From Bog-366 sp963722555 (GTDB lineage Bacteria; Acidobacteriota; Terriglobia; UBA7540): a DNA stretch of 64,000 nt. Numbering within the stretch: position 1 is the first letter of the stretch; the number at the start of each line of letters is the position of its first letter. The notes below the pieces were generated by a model, which searched no databases, was not told where the DNA came from, and saw only the letters and a list, made by a program, of their open reading frames with translations. Made by a program: the position numbers and the translations under genes. Positions 8,669 through 17,349 of the stretch are shown piece by piece. The stretch covers positions 620,001 through 684,000 of the forward strand of contig CAVRNQ010000003.1 in the NCBI GenBank assembly GCA_963722555.1. The letters are read 5' to 3'.

Positions 8669-9209
8669 GCAATTCTGCGGACTCTCCCGGCTCAACGAGC
8701 GAAATCACTCTTAAATCCGTCTCGCAAGTTCCAAATGCCCTGTACTGTGTGTCTTCGGCCGTGGTGAGACTGATTTCGTCCTTTGGGTAACTTACAGTTC
8801 GCTACCCGGTTCACCCGGTGGTTGATCCCATCGGCGACCTCGATGGTGCCGGAATCGACCGCAAAGCTTCCCTATCTTGGTTTCTCCTTTCGCCTGAGGG
8901 TTTCTTCCCGCCTTCCGACATAGACATCCGGCGGCGCGTTGTCGACCCTCTCGTGATAACGCCGCTGGCGTGATCGTGACCCGTGGCAGGCAGCTTGACT
9001 TGGCATTGCATCCTTACGAGAGCCAGATTCGCAGCGTTTCAGGCGCCCGACTTTGTGTCCCTCGACATCAGACCAGAGGGGTGCAACAATGGCGACCGCT
9101 CAGGTCCCGCCGAAACGACGGAGCCCTGCAAGCCTTCCTAGCTGGGGTTCTTATCGTTTTGCTTCTTTCTCCGGTTGGGGGGTTGGAAGCCCCGGGGAGT
9201 ATGTGAAGC
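8669..9209 (+). other. Intergenic gap between the Hdr block and sdhA
   Basis: 541 bp without a recognised gene. A 47-codon reading frame at 9088-9229 starts MATAQVPPKRRSP, has a GAGGGG ribosome-site match 6-10 bp upstream, and overlaps the first 20 bp of sdhA. It is not a family I recognise and may be spurious or a coupling leader. The sdh promoter must lie here unless the Hdr transcript reads through. No terminator hairpin stood out. Confidence 0.3.
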
Positions 9210-10925
9210 ATGCAGCAGACAACTCATGATGTCTTAATCCTGGGAACCGGACTCGCGGGGTTGCGCGCCGCCGTGGAGATCTGTATCAAAACGCGGGGTA
9301 GGGCCGACATCGGTATCGTGTCGAAGGTGCAAGTCATGCGCTCGCATTCCGTGTGTGCGGAAGGAGGCACCGCCGCGGTGATGCGCCCCGAGGAAGGGGA
9401 CAGCCTTGAGTTGCACGCCTGGGACACCGTGAAAGGAGCCGATTTCCTGGCGGACCAGGACACGGTGGAAAGATTTGTGAGGACCTCGCCGGATGAAATC
9501 CGCCTCTTAGAGCATTGGGGAGTTCCTTGGTCGCGCCGTGAGGACGGCCGGATCATGCAGCGTCCGTTCGGGGGGCATTCCTTTCCGCGGGCGTGCATGG
9601 CGGCTGACAAGACCGGCTTTTTCGAGATGCAGGCCCTCTACGACACCCTCGTCAAATACTCGAACTTCCGGCGCTACGACGAGTGTTTCGTCACGTCCAT
9701 ACTCCTCGATGGAGGCCGCTTTGCTGCGCTTACGCTTTTCGATGCTCCCACGGGCGAGTTTTACCTCTTGCGCGGCAAGGCTCTGCTGATGGCTTCGGGA
9801 GGATTGGGGAACCTTTATGGGTTCACCACCTACTCGCAGACCGTCACGGGTGACGGGCAGGCCATCGCCTATCGCGCCGGCCTGGCCTTGGAGGACCCGG
9901 AGTTCTTGCAGTTTCACCCGACGGGGTTGGTACCCTCGGGCATTCTGATGACCGAGGGCTGCCGCGGGGAAGGCGGCTACCTGCGCAACAATAAGGGCGA
10001 GCGTTTTATGGAGAAGTACGCGCCCAAAATGATGGAGCTCGCGCCGCGCGATATCGTTTCCCGGTCCGAAATGACAGAAATCCTCGAGGGACGCGGCTAC
10101 CCGGGACCGGATGGCCTTGATTACATCAACCTCGATTTGACGCACCTGGGGGCCGAGCGGATCAACAAGCGCTTACCCTTGATTCGGGAAGTGTGCATGA
10201 AGTTCTTGGGGATCGATCCGATCACGCAGCCGATCCCCATCCGGCCCGTGGCTCATTACTCCATGGGCGGCATTGAGGCCGACATCGACGGCCGGACCAA
10301 GGTGGAAAACATCTGGGCCGCCGGCGAGGTGGCCTGCCACTCGATGCACGGCGCGAACCGCCTGGGGTGTAACTCCACCGCGGAATGCCTGGTATGGGGC
10401 GGCATCACGGGCGGTGAGATCTCGAAGTACCTGGGGCAAGAGCCCGCGCTGAGCGCCCTGCCGGAAAACCAGGCCCGGGAAGAAGAGAAACGCATTTTCA
10501 GCGGGCTGCTGCAACAGAGTGGAACGGAGAACCCAGCCCATATCCGCCGCGAGCTGCGCATCCTGATGGATCGGCATGCGGGCGTTTATCGCACCGGGAA
10601 GTCCATGAAAGAGGGTTTGGAGAAGATTGCCGAGTTGAAACAGCGCTTCCGGAAAATTACGGTGCAAGACAAGAGCCGAATCTACAACTCAAACCTGATT
10701 CAGACGCTCGAGACCGAAAACATGCTGGAGTTGGCCGAGGTGCTGCTCTTCGCGGGTCTGGCTCGCCAGGAGTCGCGCGGGGCTCATGCCCGGACGGATT
10801 TCTCCAAGCGCGACGACGAGAAGTTCCTGGGCCACTCTATGGTTTACTACACAGGCGGCAAGCCGCGGCTGGAATACAAGCCCGTGTCGATTACGAACTG
10901 GAAGCCAGTGGAGCGGAAGTATTGA
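9210..10925 (+). CDS. sdhA: Succinate dehydrogenase/fumarate reductase flavoprotein subunit
   Basis: The catalytic subunit that interconverts succinate and fumarate. The 571-residue chain has the FAD fold ILGTGLAGLRAAVE, the MRSHSVCAEGG segment whose His carries covalent FAD in the family, RPFGGHSFPRACMAADKTG, the active-site HPTGLVPSGILMTEGCRGEGG, and RPVAHYSMGGI. A stop codon two codons upstream fixes the ATG at 9210, with GGGGAG 10 bp before it. Sequence alone does not distinguish succinate oxidation from fumarate reduction. It is followed by two membrane anchors and sdhB, after a 150-bp repeat-filled gap. Confidence 0.95.
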   Translation: MQQTTHDVLILGTGLAGLRAAVEICIKTRGRADIGIVSKVQVMRSHSVCAEGGTAAVMRPEEGDSLELHAWDTVKGADFLADQDTVERFVRTSPDEIRLLEHWGVPWSRREDGRIMQRPFGGHSFPRACMAADKTGFFEMQALYDTLVKYSNFRRYDECFVTSILLDGGRFAALTLFDAPTGEFYLLRGKALLMASGGLGNLYGFTTYSQTVTGDGQAIAYRAGLALEDPEFLQFHPTGLVPSGILMTEGCRGEGGYLRNNKGERFMEKYAPKMMELAPRDIVSRSEMTEILEGRGYPGPDGLDYINLDLTHLGAERINKRLPLIREVCMKFLGIDPITQPIPIRPVAHYSMGGIEADIDGRTKVENIWAAGEVACHSMHGANRLGCNSTAECLVWGGITGGEISKYLGQEPALSALPENQAREEEKRIFSGLLQQSGTENPAHIRRELRILMDRHAGVYRTGKSMKEGLEKIAELKQRFRKITVQDKSRIYNSNLIQTLETENMLELAEVLLFAGLARQESRGAHARTDFSKRDDEKFLGHSMVYYTGGKPRLEYKPVSITNWKPVERKY

Positions 10926-10937
10926 TGATTGGGAGGA

Positions 10938-11034
10938 AGCTCTCAGCGATCAGCGATCAGCTTTCAGCTTTGGACAACGAACAAGCCGGCATTCTGTTCT
11001 TGGCTGATTGCTGACTGCTGATAGCTGACAGCTA
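10938..11034. repeat. Heptamer repeat array in inverted halves between sdhA and sdhC
   Basis: Four tandem 7-mers of the form TCAGCNN (10940-10967: endings GA, GA, TT, TT) are followed after ~35 bp by four 7-mers GCTGANN (11004-11031: endings TT, CT, TA, CA). The second half is the reverse complement type of the first, so the RNA can fold in several registers. The array sits inside an operon, 12 bp after the sdhA stop and 45 bp before sdhC. Such 7-bp arrays are known to vary in copy number in other bacteria. Here it may tune sdhA/sdhC stoichiometry, which is inference. Confidence 0.75.
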
Positions 11035-11078
11035 TTCTAATCGTCAATCGAAAATCAGCAATCCTCGAGGGGGGAAGC

Positions 11079-11516
11079 ATGGCCGAAATCCAACGACACG
11101 ATAATCGGCTCGGGCTGTGGGGATGGCTCGGGGGTGGGCGTTGGGGTGTGGAGCGCTACGCCTACATCCTCCATCGGCTGACCGGCCTGGGAATCCTTTT
11201 CTACTTCCTAATCCACATCGTGGTGACGAGCTTGCGCGCCAGGGGCATCTACCTGTGGGTCGAAGGGGGAATCTTCCACCAGACCATATTCAAGGTCGGG
11301 GAGTTTCTGGTTTTCGCGGCTTTTGCCTACCACGCCTTTAACGGCATCCGTCTGGTGCTGGTAGAACTCGGATTCGCGGTTGGCAGGCCCATCGAACCTG
11401 TCTATCCCTACAAGACGTCACTGAATGTCCAGCGGCCCCTGCTCATCTCCATGATGGTCCTGGCAGCGATTCTGCTCGCGGCAGGCGGCTATGAGTTCCT
11501 CGGATTGGCGAAGTAG
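11079..11516 (+). CDS. sdhC: Succinate dehydrogenase cytochrome b subunit
   Basis: A 145-residue membrane anchor with three hydrophobic segments (about residues 30-55, 70-95, 115-140). YILHRLTGLGIL holds the first expected heme-ligand region and YHAFNGIRLVL the second, both typical of SdhC. It anchors SdhAB and passes electrons to or from quinone. The ATG has GAGGGGGG upstream. Its stop codon TAG is the first three bases of a palindromic repeat element at 11514-11588. Confidence 0.88.
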   Translation: MAEIQRHDNRLGLWGWLGGGRWGVERYAYILHRLTGLGILFYFLIHIVVTSLRARGIYLWVEGGIFHQTIFKVGEFLVFAAFAYHAFNGIRLVLVELGFAVGRPIEPVYPYKTSLNVQRPLLISMMVLAAILLAAGGYEFLGLAK

Positions 11517-11588
11517 CGCCGACCCTTAGAGCCTGCCCTGCGCGGGGCGAAGGGTCGGCACGTGCTGAGCTAAAGCTCAGCGCTACGA
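11514..11588. repeat. REP-like palindromic element, copy 1
   Basis: A ~75-bp element beginning TAGCGCCGACC and ending AGCTCAGCGCTAC, with complementary ends and an inner GAGCTAAAGCTC palindrome. A second copy, ~90% identical, lies at 34150-34223 in another operon. Here its first TAG is the sdhC stop codon. The element fills nearly the whole sdhC-sdhD gap and should form a strong RNA hairpin within the sdh message. Confidence 0.85.
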
Positions 11589-11610
11589 GGTTGGCAAAGT
11601 AGGAGGAGAG

Positions 11611-11994
11611 ATGCGCGAAACGAAATACTGGACCTGGCACATGGCGGCAGGAGTGGTGATCCTCTTCCTGCTCGGCCTCCACATGCTCATCATGCACCTG
11701 GGTGGCATCACTCACCTGTTTGCGCCTTTCGCCGGTGAGGCGGTCTCGAAAGCGAACAGCCTGTTTCGCGATGGCCAGTTGTTCTTCACAGTCACTTACA
11801 TCCTCCTTCTCGCGGTGGCGCTTTATCACGGCCTTTATGGCCTGCGGACTATCCTGTTCGAGCTGTCGCTGAAGCCTGCCGCCGAAAAGGCCATCACCTT
11901 CGTCCTGCTCATTGTGGGCCTGGGCCTGCTCGGCCTGGGCACCTGGGGGGCCATCGCGGCCCATGCCATCGCCAAAACCGGAATAAGGGGGTAA
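11611..11994 (+). CDS. sdhD: Succinate dehydrogenase membrane anchor subunit D
   Basis: A 127-residue protein with three membrane helices (about 10-32, 55-78, 95-118). Histidines in LGLHMLIMHLGGITH and in VALYHGLYGLRTIL are in positions suited to heme b or quinone sites, as in SdhD. The start has GGAGGAGAG just upstream. sdhB follows 2 bp after the stop. With sdhC this makes a two-anchor (type A/B-like) enzyme. Assignment rests on size, topology and position between sdhC and sdhB. Confidence 0.82.
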   Translation: MRETKYWTWHMAAGVVILFLLGLHMLIMHLGGITHLFAPFAGEAVSKANSLFRDGQLFFTVTYILLLAVALYHGLYGLRTILFELSLKPAAEKAITFVLLIVGLGLLGLGTWGAIAAHAIAKTGIRG

Positions 11995-11996
11995 CC

Positions 11997-12830
11997 ATGC
12001 CGGAGAGCAGCAAAACCACACGACCCATCAACTTCCACGTCACGCGTTACAATCCGGAGCGCGATCGCGGTCCGTACATGCAGACGTACACGATACCCGT
12101 GCGCGCAGGTATGACGGTGCTGGACGGCCTGCACTACATCAAAGAGAACTTGGATGCATCGCTCGCTTGGCGTTATTCGTGTCGCATGGGCGTCTGTGGG
12201 TCGTGCGGCATGTTGCTGAACGGGCGGCCAACGCTGGCTTGCAACACCCAGATCCTGCATATCGCGACAAGGGATCTCACCGTAAGCCCTTTGCCGAATT
12301 TTGAGATCATTCGCGACCTCGTCCCCGACCTTCTGACGATGTTTGAGAAACATCGTTCGCTCAAGCCTTACATCGTGCGAGCGGATGAAGCGGAAATCAA
12401 CGACCCGCAAGCGGAGTTCTACCAGTCTCCCGAGCAACTCGAGCGCTATCTCCAATTCAGTTACTGCATTAAGTGCGGCTGCTGCATGGCGGCCTGCCCT
12501 ACGTTGGCGACCGACGCGCGGTATCTAGGACCCATGCCCTTGTCGGCTGCGCAGCGGTATAACCAGGATACTCGCGACGACGGGCGGCGCGATCGCAACG
12601 CCTTGGCCGGCTCCGCGCACGGGGCGTTCCGCTGCCACTACGCCGGCGAATGCTCCCGCGTTTGCCCCAAGGGTGTGGACCCCGCCAAGGCGATTCAACA
12701 TCTCAAGCGGCAGTTGGTGCTGGACTATCTCCACTTGGTGCGCCGGAAAAAACCCTGCCAGAAGTTGCACGGACCGGGCCAAGCGAAGCCTCTTCCCAAC
12801 ATCCCGGCCGCGCCCGCCAAGACCGTCTGA
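11997..12830 (+). CDS. sdhB: Succinate dehydrogenase/fumarate reductase iron-sulfur subunit
   Basis: The 277-residue subunit carries the three clusters that connect FAD to the quinone site: the [2Fe-2S] motif SCRMGVCGSCGMLLNGRPTLAC (given here only as its key cysteines at about residues 61, 66, 69 and 81), the [4Fe-4S] motif CIKCGCCMAACP, and the third cluster CHYAGECSRVCPKGVDP. Length is a little above average because of a ~30-residue basic tail. It closes the sdhACDB operon, which is convergent with the kor genes on the other strand. Confidence 0.95.
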   Translation: MPESSKTTRPINFHVTRYNPERDRGPYMQTYTIPVRAGMTVLDGLHYIKENLDASLAWRYSCRMGVCGSCGMLLNGRPTLACNTQILHIATRDLTVSPLPNFEIIRDLVPDLLTMFEKHRSLKPYIVRADEAEINDPQAEFYQSPEQLERYLQFSYCIKCGCCMAACPTLATDARYLGPMPLSAAQRYNQDTRDDGRRDRNALAGSAHGAFRCHYAGECSRVCPKGVDPAKAIQHLKRQLVLDYLHLVRRKKPCQKLHGPGQAKPLPNIPAAPAKTV

Positions 12831-13254
12831 GGGAATTCCCCACCGGTTCCGAGTTTCCCTGCTGCGCGGGGGCCTTGCCGTGGGTGGCAGCAATTGCGGT
12901 CCAGGTTCCAGCCGCAGACCTGCCGCGCGGGTACCCATGTGCGTGGTGGTTCAAGCCGTAATCGCAAAATGCTAGGCGTGCTTACACGGGACGGACCTGA
13001 TTGATTTCAGTGGCCTGCGATTGGTTTGTGGTAACGAGGACGATGATTGCGTGCGGCAGGATGACCAAGTGGAAACGAACGGGGCGAGGGAGGCGCTTGC
13101 AGCCGGCCAATGCCCTAGGCGAAAAACGTCAAGCAGGGCTACGAGGCTCCAGGAAAGCGCACCTTCAGCGAGCGCCAACTCCGGATCCTGCCAGCGGGTG
13201 GCCCGCTCAACTGGGTCCGGCGGCAGTTGGCTGGCGGTTGTGAAGACACTTGGA
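12831..13254. other. Convergent intergenic region, sdhB end to korC end
   Basis: 424 bp between two convergent operons. I see no recognisable gene. A bidirectional terminator would be expected here, but no clean hairpin with a T-run was found on reading. Confidence 0.3.
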
Positions 13255-13815
13255 TTACGTTGCGTGCGGAGAGCAAGGCTTGCTCTGGCCGAATTCCAGG
13301 CCTTTTTCGAAGGCGGCGAGGTTCAGGGTTTCGGTTCCCGGCGGGACGGAGTCGCGAACGGCTTGGCGCACCGCCTCCGGACTGGCGATGCGGGTGACCG
13401 CCGTAGTGAAGCCCACCAACACCACGTTTAGCACCAAGCGGCGGCCCAACTCCTCCGCGAAACGGGTAGCAGGAATGCCAAACGTCTGCACGTCGCGCGT
13501 TGCCTCGTCGAGTCTGACCAATTCCTCTTCGTGCAGAAGCATGCCGCCCGGCTTGAGCGTAGGGCCAAAACGCCGATAGGCCTCCTGCGACATCGCCACC
13601 AGGATGTCGGGGCGCGTCACGTAGGGGTAGAGAATCGGTTCGGACGAGACCAGCAGTTGTGCGCTGCAGGCGCTGCCGCGCGCCTCCGGCCCGAAACTCT
13701 GCGTGAGGGTCGCAAACTTGCCGTCGTAGATGGACGCCGCCCGCCCCACGATCATGCCGGCCAGGATAACGCCCTGGCCGCCGAACCCCGCGAAGCAGAT
13801 ACCGGTGACTCCCAT
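13255..13815 (-). CDS. korC: 2-oxoacid:ferredoxin oxidoreductase gamma subunit
   Basis: Gamma subunit of the enzyme that interconverts 2-oxoglutarate (or a related 2-oxoacid) plus CoA with acyl-CoA, CO2 and reduced ferredoxin. The 186 residues start with GICFAGFGGQGVILAGMIVG, the family's glycine-rich signature, and continue with TQSFGPEARGSACSAQL. The start ATG overlaps the korB stop (ATGA). It is the last gene of gltA-icd-mdh-korDABC. Context among TCA genes favours 2-oxoglutarate as substrate; the sequence alone does not prove this. Confidence 0.9.
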   Translation of the reverse strand: MGVTGICFAGFGGQGVILAGMIVGRAASIYDGKFATLTQSFGPEARGSACSAQLLVSSEPILYPYVTRPDILVAMSQEAYRRFGPTLKPGGMLLHEEELVRLDEATRDVQTFGIPATRFAEELGRRLVLNVVLVGFTTAVTRIASPEAVRQAVRDSVPPGTETLNLAAFEKGLEFGQSKPCSPHAT

Positions 13816-14684
13816 CAGCGCCCTCCTGGGCCGGCATAGCGGCTGCCCAGCGTGTCCTGGAGCTGCTGGTCCATGGCCTGTTTCAAAGATGGCCGCTCAA
13901 TGTCCAAGAACTTGCCGACGGTGATCTCACCTTGCAGGTTCAACTGCACATCCTTGGTGCTGGCGCCATTCTTGATGACGCTCTTTTGCTTGTAATACTT
14001 CATGGTGTCCAGGCCATCACCCAGGCGGTTGCGGCGCTGGTAGAGCGTTGGACAAGGAGCCAGGATTTCGATGAAACAAAATCCCTTTTTGTTGAGAACT
14101 TCCACCATGGAGTGAGTGATATGCCGGACGTGGAAAGCTGTCCAACGTGCCACGTAGACAGCGCCTGACGACTCGGCAAGGAAAGGAAGATTGAACGGCT
14201 GCTCAAAGCAGCCATAGGGGGTCGTTGTGGCCAGAGCGCCTAACGGCGTGGTGGGCGCCACTTGCCCGCCGGTCATTCCGTAAGTGAAGTTATTGACACA
14301 GATAACCTTCAAATCAGCGTTGCGACGAGCAGCATGAATAAAGTGGTTGCCACCGATGGCGATCAGGTCACCGTCGCCACTGTACACGACTACGGTCAGC
14401 TCCGGATTCGCCAGCTTCAGACCGGTGGCAAAGGGGATCGCCCGGCCATGGGTGGTGTGAAAGGAATCGAGTTTCATATAGCCCGCCACGCGGCCCGTGC
14501 AGCCGATGCCCGAAACGATAGCCACTTTGTCGGGCGGAAGCTTCGATTCCACCAGCGCCCTCGCGAAGCAGTTCACGGTGGTGCCGATGCCACACCCCGG
14601 GCACCAGATGTGCGGCATACGGTCGCCCCTGAGGAAGGGCTCGACGGGATTGACGGGTTGATCGGCCACCACAATTTCGGTCAT
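13815..14684 (-). CDS. korB: 2-oxoacid:ferredoxin oxidoreductase beta subunit (TPP-binding)
   Basis: The beta subunit binds thiamine diphosphate and a 4Fe-4S cluster. Seen here: HIWCPGCGIGT, the SGIGCTGRV segment, and the TPP/Mg motif GDGDLIAIGGNHFIHAARRN with NNFTYGMTGGQ. The start is placed at 14684 (MTEIVVADQ) because it overlaps the korA stop as ATGA and gives a normal 289-residue protein; a longer frame upstream is out-of-family arginine-rich sequence. Cysteines beyond the CPGC pair are present at about residues 69 and 192. Confidence 0.93.
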   Translation of the reverse strand: MTEIVVADQPVNPVEPFLRGDRMPHIWCPGCGIGTTVNCFARALVESKLPPDKVAIVSGIGCTGRVAGYMKLDSFHTTHGRAIPFATGLKLANPELTVVVYSGDGDLIAIGGNHFIHAARRNADLKVICVNNFTYGMTGGQVAPTTPLGALATTTPYGCFEQPFNLPFLAESSGAVYVARWTAFHVRHITHSMVEVLNKKGFCFIEILAPCPTLYQRRNRLGDGLDTMKYYKQKSVIKNGASTKDVQLNLQGEITVGKFLDIERPSLKQAMDQQLQDTLGSRYAGPGGR

Positions 14685-15838
14685 CGCACTGCCTCCCGGA
14701 TCGCTTCCAGGATCTCTTCTGGGTCGTGCACCGTCCCTCCGCCGTGCTCTACCAGTAGAGTTCGGGCGCGCCCGGCGGCACACCGTTCAACTTCGTACAC
14801 GATTTGACCGTAGTTCATCTCGACGACCACGAAGCCCTTCGATTTTCCCGCCAGTTCGCCGATGCGCTTCTCCGGGAAGGGCCATACGACAATGGGCCGC
14901 AACAAACCAGCGCGAATTCCCTCTTCGCGCGCCAGTTGGACAGCCCGCATCGCAACCCGCGAAGTGATCCCGTAGGCCACCAACACTACCTCCGCGTCGG
15001 CGACCCCGTGCTCCTCAAATCGCACGATGTCATCAGTATGCTTGCGAACCTTGTCCACTAGTCGGCGCACCAGCTTCCCCTGGGCTCGCCAGTCCATGGC
15101 GGGGTAGCCACGTTCGTCGTGCGTCAAGCCGGTCACGTGGATGCGATAGCCTTCGCCTGCTTTCACCATCTCGGGAATGCCGTCCGGCCCGGGCTGGAAA
15201 GGTTGATATTCGGAGGGCGGCAGTAGGGTGTAACGCCGGGGGAAGAGCTTGATCTCCTCGGCGGGCGGGATCACCACCTTCTCGGTCATGTGGCCCACGC
15301 ACTCGTCCATCATGAAGAGCACCGGCGTGCGGTATTGCTCGGCAAAATTGAAGGCATCGATCATGAGGTCAAAACACTCCTGCGGCGAGTTGGGGCAGAG
15401 CGCGATGATCTCATAATCGCCGTGCGACCCCCAACGCGCCTGCAGCATGTCTCCTTGGCCGGGCTGTGTGGGCAAACCCGTGGAGGGCCCGCCGCGCTGC
15501 ACGTCAACAAAAACACTGGGAGTCTCGGTCATGGCCGCGTAGCCGATGTGCTCCATCATCAAGGAGAAGCCGGGGCCGGAGGTGACCGTGAAGGCCTTGG
15601 CGCCACCCCACGTCGCGCCCAAGATGGCAATCGAGGAGGCCAGCTCATCTTCCATCTGGAGGAAGACGCCGCCGATGGTCGGGATGCGCGAGGCGAAGCG
15701 CTCGACAACCTCTGTGGAGGGAGTTATGGGATAGCCAGCGGCGAAATTGGCGCCCGCGGCAAGCGCCCCTTCGCAGCAGGCACAATCGCCGTCCAGGAAG
15801 TGCGTACCGACCAAGACCGACTCGGGGTTAGCGTTCAC
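14681..15838 (-). CDS. korA: 2-oxoacid:ferredoxin oxidoreductase alpha subunit
   Basis: A 385-residue alpha subunit with GYPITPSTEVVE, the MEDELASSIAILGA pyrimidine-binding segment, TVTSGPGFSLMMEHIGYA, and the substrate/CoA region RGGPSTGLPTQPGQGD. These fit KorA. The gamma domain is on the separate korC gene, giving the four-subunit KorDABC arrangement. GTG is the start; 28 bp separate it from korD. Ferredoxin dependence makes the reaction reversible in principle, unlike the pyridine-nucleotide-linked 2-oxoglutarate dehydrogenase complex. Confidence 0.94.
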   Translation of the reverse strand: MNANPESVLVGTHFLDGDCACCEGALAAGANFAAGYPITPSTEVVERFASRIPTIGGVFLQMEDELASSIAILGATWGGAKAFTVTSGPGFSLMMEHIGYAAMTETPSVFVDVQRGGPSTGLPTQPGQGDMLQARWGSHGDYEIIALCPNSPQECFDLMIDAFNFAEQYRTPVLFMMDECVGHMTEKVVIPPAEEIKLFPRRYTLLPPSEYQPFQPGPDGIPEMVKAGEGYRIHVTGLTHDERGYPAMDWRAQGKLVRRLVDKVRKHTDDIVRFEEHGVADAEVVLVAYGITSRVAMRAVQLAREEGIRAGLLRPIVVWPFPEKRIGELAGKSKGFVVVEMNYGQIVYEVERCAAGRARTLLVEHGGGTVHDPEEILEAIREAVR

Positions 15839-15866
15839 TGCTGTGCCCTTTTGTCTTCAATAACAT

Positions 15867-16181
15867 TCAATCTTCGCTTCTCGATAACGGCACGGTTTTA
15901 GATGACGTTTCAGGGGTTCCTCCAGTGGTGAGGTCGGCTGCAACGGGCTCGCGGACTCCATAAATGGCAAAATCGGGACAGTAAAGCCCGCAAAGGTCAC
16001 AGCCCGTACAGCCCGACTCACGGATGAGTTGGGGCGGGTGATAGCCGTGATCGTTGTACGAGCTGCTGAGGGATAGCACCTTGGGCGGACAAAACTCAAC
16101 GCAGAAGCCGCAGCCCTTGCAGCGATCCCAGTTGATGAACACTCGGCCCCGGAATTTACGCGAAGACTTCTCAGTCGTCAA
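15867..16181 (-). CDS. korD: 2-oxoacid:ferredoxin oxidoreductase delta subunit (2x 4Fe-4S)
   Basis: A ferredoxin-like subunit with CKGCGFCVEFCP and CTGCDLCGLYCP motifs, fitting the delta subunit. I chose the TTG at 16181 (LTTEKSSRKFRGR) because GAGGTGG lies 8 bp upstream and the size (104 residues) is normal. An upstream TTG at 16271 would give 134 residues but with an arginine-rich leader unlike the family. It is the first of the four kor genes and lies 203 bp after mdh. Confidence 0.82.
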   Translation of the reverse strand: MTTEKSSRKFRGRVFINWDRCKGCGFCVEFCPPKVLSLSSSYNDHGYHPPQLIRESGCTGCDLCGLYCPDFAIYGVREPVAADLTTGGTPETSSKTVPLSRSED

Positions 16182-16276
16182 AAGCGGCCACCTCGGGAGA
16201 GAACATCTTCGCCCCTCGCGGACCGAATTGTACTCCGTCCCCAACGGTGTCGGCCCAGCAAGGGTCACCAAATCCT

Positions 16277-16336
16277 GGGAGGGGTCAGAAGAGGAGCCGC
16301 GCGCGCCGCGGGCTTTCCTGAGCCCTTGACCCCGCC
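16277..16336. other. Inverted repeat between mdh and korD
   Basis: GGGGTCA at about 16277 and TGACCCC near 16328 are complementary and enclose a very GC-rich stretch (GCCGCGCGCGCCGCGG). On the minus-strand transcript this gives a long hairpin in the 203-bp gap between mdh and korD. It has no T-run after it, so it may be an mRNA-stability or partial-termination element rather than a strong terminator. Confidence 0.4.
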
Positions 16337-16384
16337 CCGCGGCGGAGAGGCTAGAACGGCACCGAGGCTGAACTGTTCAGGCAC

Positions 16385-17338
16385 CTACGCTGCGGCGGCT
16401 GGTTGGTCCAGCTTGGATGCCATCACGTTGACAAGCTCTTTGACAGCGGCAGCGCTCTTCTGCAGAGCCGCGCTCTCTTCCTCGGTAAGCCTGGCTTCGA
16501 AGATTTTCTCGATTCCTCCTGCTCCGAGCTTCACGGGCACACCGACGAAGAGGTTGTGGATCCCGTACTCGCCTTCCAGGAAGGCGGAGCAGGGGAGCAC
16601 CCGCTTTCGGTCATTGAGAATCGAATCAACCATTTCGACTGCGGCCGCCGAGGGAGCGTAGTACGCGCTGCCGGATTTGAGATACTTGACGATCTCGGCG
16701 CCCCCATCTCGCGTGCGTTTTACGAGGCTTTGAATCGTCTCAGCGTCCAGCAAGTCTGTAAGGGGTATACCGGCCACGCTCGTATACCGCACCAAAGGCA
16801 CCATGGTGTCGCCATGGCCACCCAGGACAAAGGCCGTGACGTCTTTTATGGATACATCCAGCTTCTGAGCGACAAAGGTGCGGAAGCGAGCCGTGTCCAG
16901 GATGCCGGCCATTCCTATCACGCGGTTCTTGGGAAAGCCACTGACCCGGTACGCCACGTGACACATGGCATCGAGGGGGTTCGTGACCACAATCAGAATG
17001 CAGCGAGGAGAATACTTTATTGTGTTCTCCACTGTGTTCTTAACGATTTCATAGTTGGCCCACAGCAGATCGTCCCGGCTCATCCCCGGCTTGCGCGGGA
17101 AGCCGGCAGTCAGCACGACAATGTCGGAGTTGGCGGTTAGCTCGTAGTCGTTACCGCCCGTGATCTTGACGTCAACGCCCGTCACGGGGCCGGCCTGCAA
17201 TATGTCCAACGCCTTGCCTTGCGGGATGCCCTCGAGGACATCGACGACCACGACGTCTGCCAACCCTTTGTCAGCCAAGCGGAGAGCGCAACTCGCGCCC
17301 ACGTTTCCTGCTCCCACAACTGTAACCTTTTTCCTCAT
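16385..17338 (-). CDS. mdh: Malate dehydrogenase, lactate-dehydrogenase-like type
   Basis: NAD-dependent malate/oxaloacetate interconversion. The 317 residues show the Rossmann fold VTVVGAGNVGASCALRLADKG, the DVLEGIPQGKALD segment, LTAGFPRKPGMSRDDLL (the Arg of the substrate loop), VTNPLDAM and the catalytic GGHGDTMVP. The ATG at 17338 is chosen because GGAGG precedes it by 8 bp; an ATG five codons upstream overlaps icd. It lies 11 bp after icd. 'RKPGMSRD' at the specificity loop favours malate over lactate. Confidence 0.94.
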   Translation of the reverse strand: MRKKVTVVGAGNVGASCALRLADKGLADVVVVDVLEGIPQGKALDILQAGPVTGVDVKITGGNDYELTANSDIVVLTAGFPRKPGMSRDDLLWANYEIVKNTVENTIKYSPRCILIVVTNPLDAMCHVAYRVSGFPKNRVIGMAGILDTARFRTFVAQKLDVSIKDVTAFVLGGHGDTMVPLVRYTSVAGIPLTDLLDAETIQSLVKRTRDGGAEIVKYLKSGSAYYAPSAAAVEMVDSILNDRKRVLPCSAFLEGEYGIHNLFVGVPVKLGAGGIEKIFEARLTEEESAALQKSAAAVKELVNVMASKLDQPAAAA

Positions 17339-17349
17339 CGCAGCCTCCT

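Noticed and set aside
10938..11034. CRISPR-like array
   Set aside because: Units are 7 bp without spacers, and there are no cas genes in the window.
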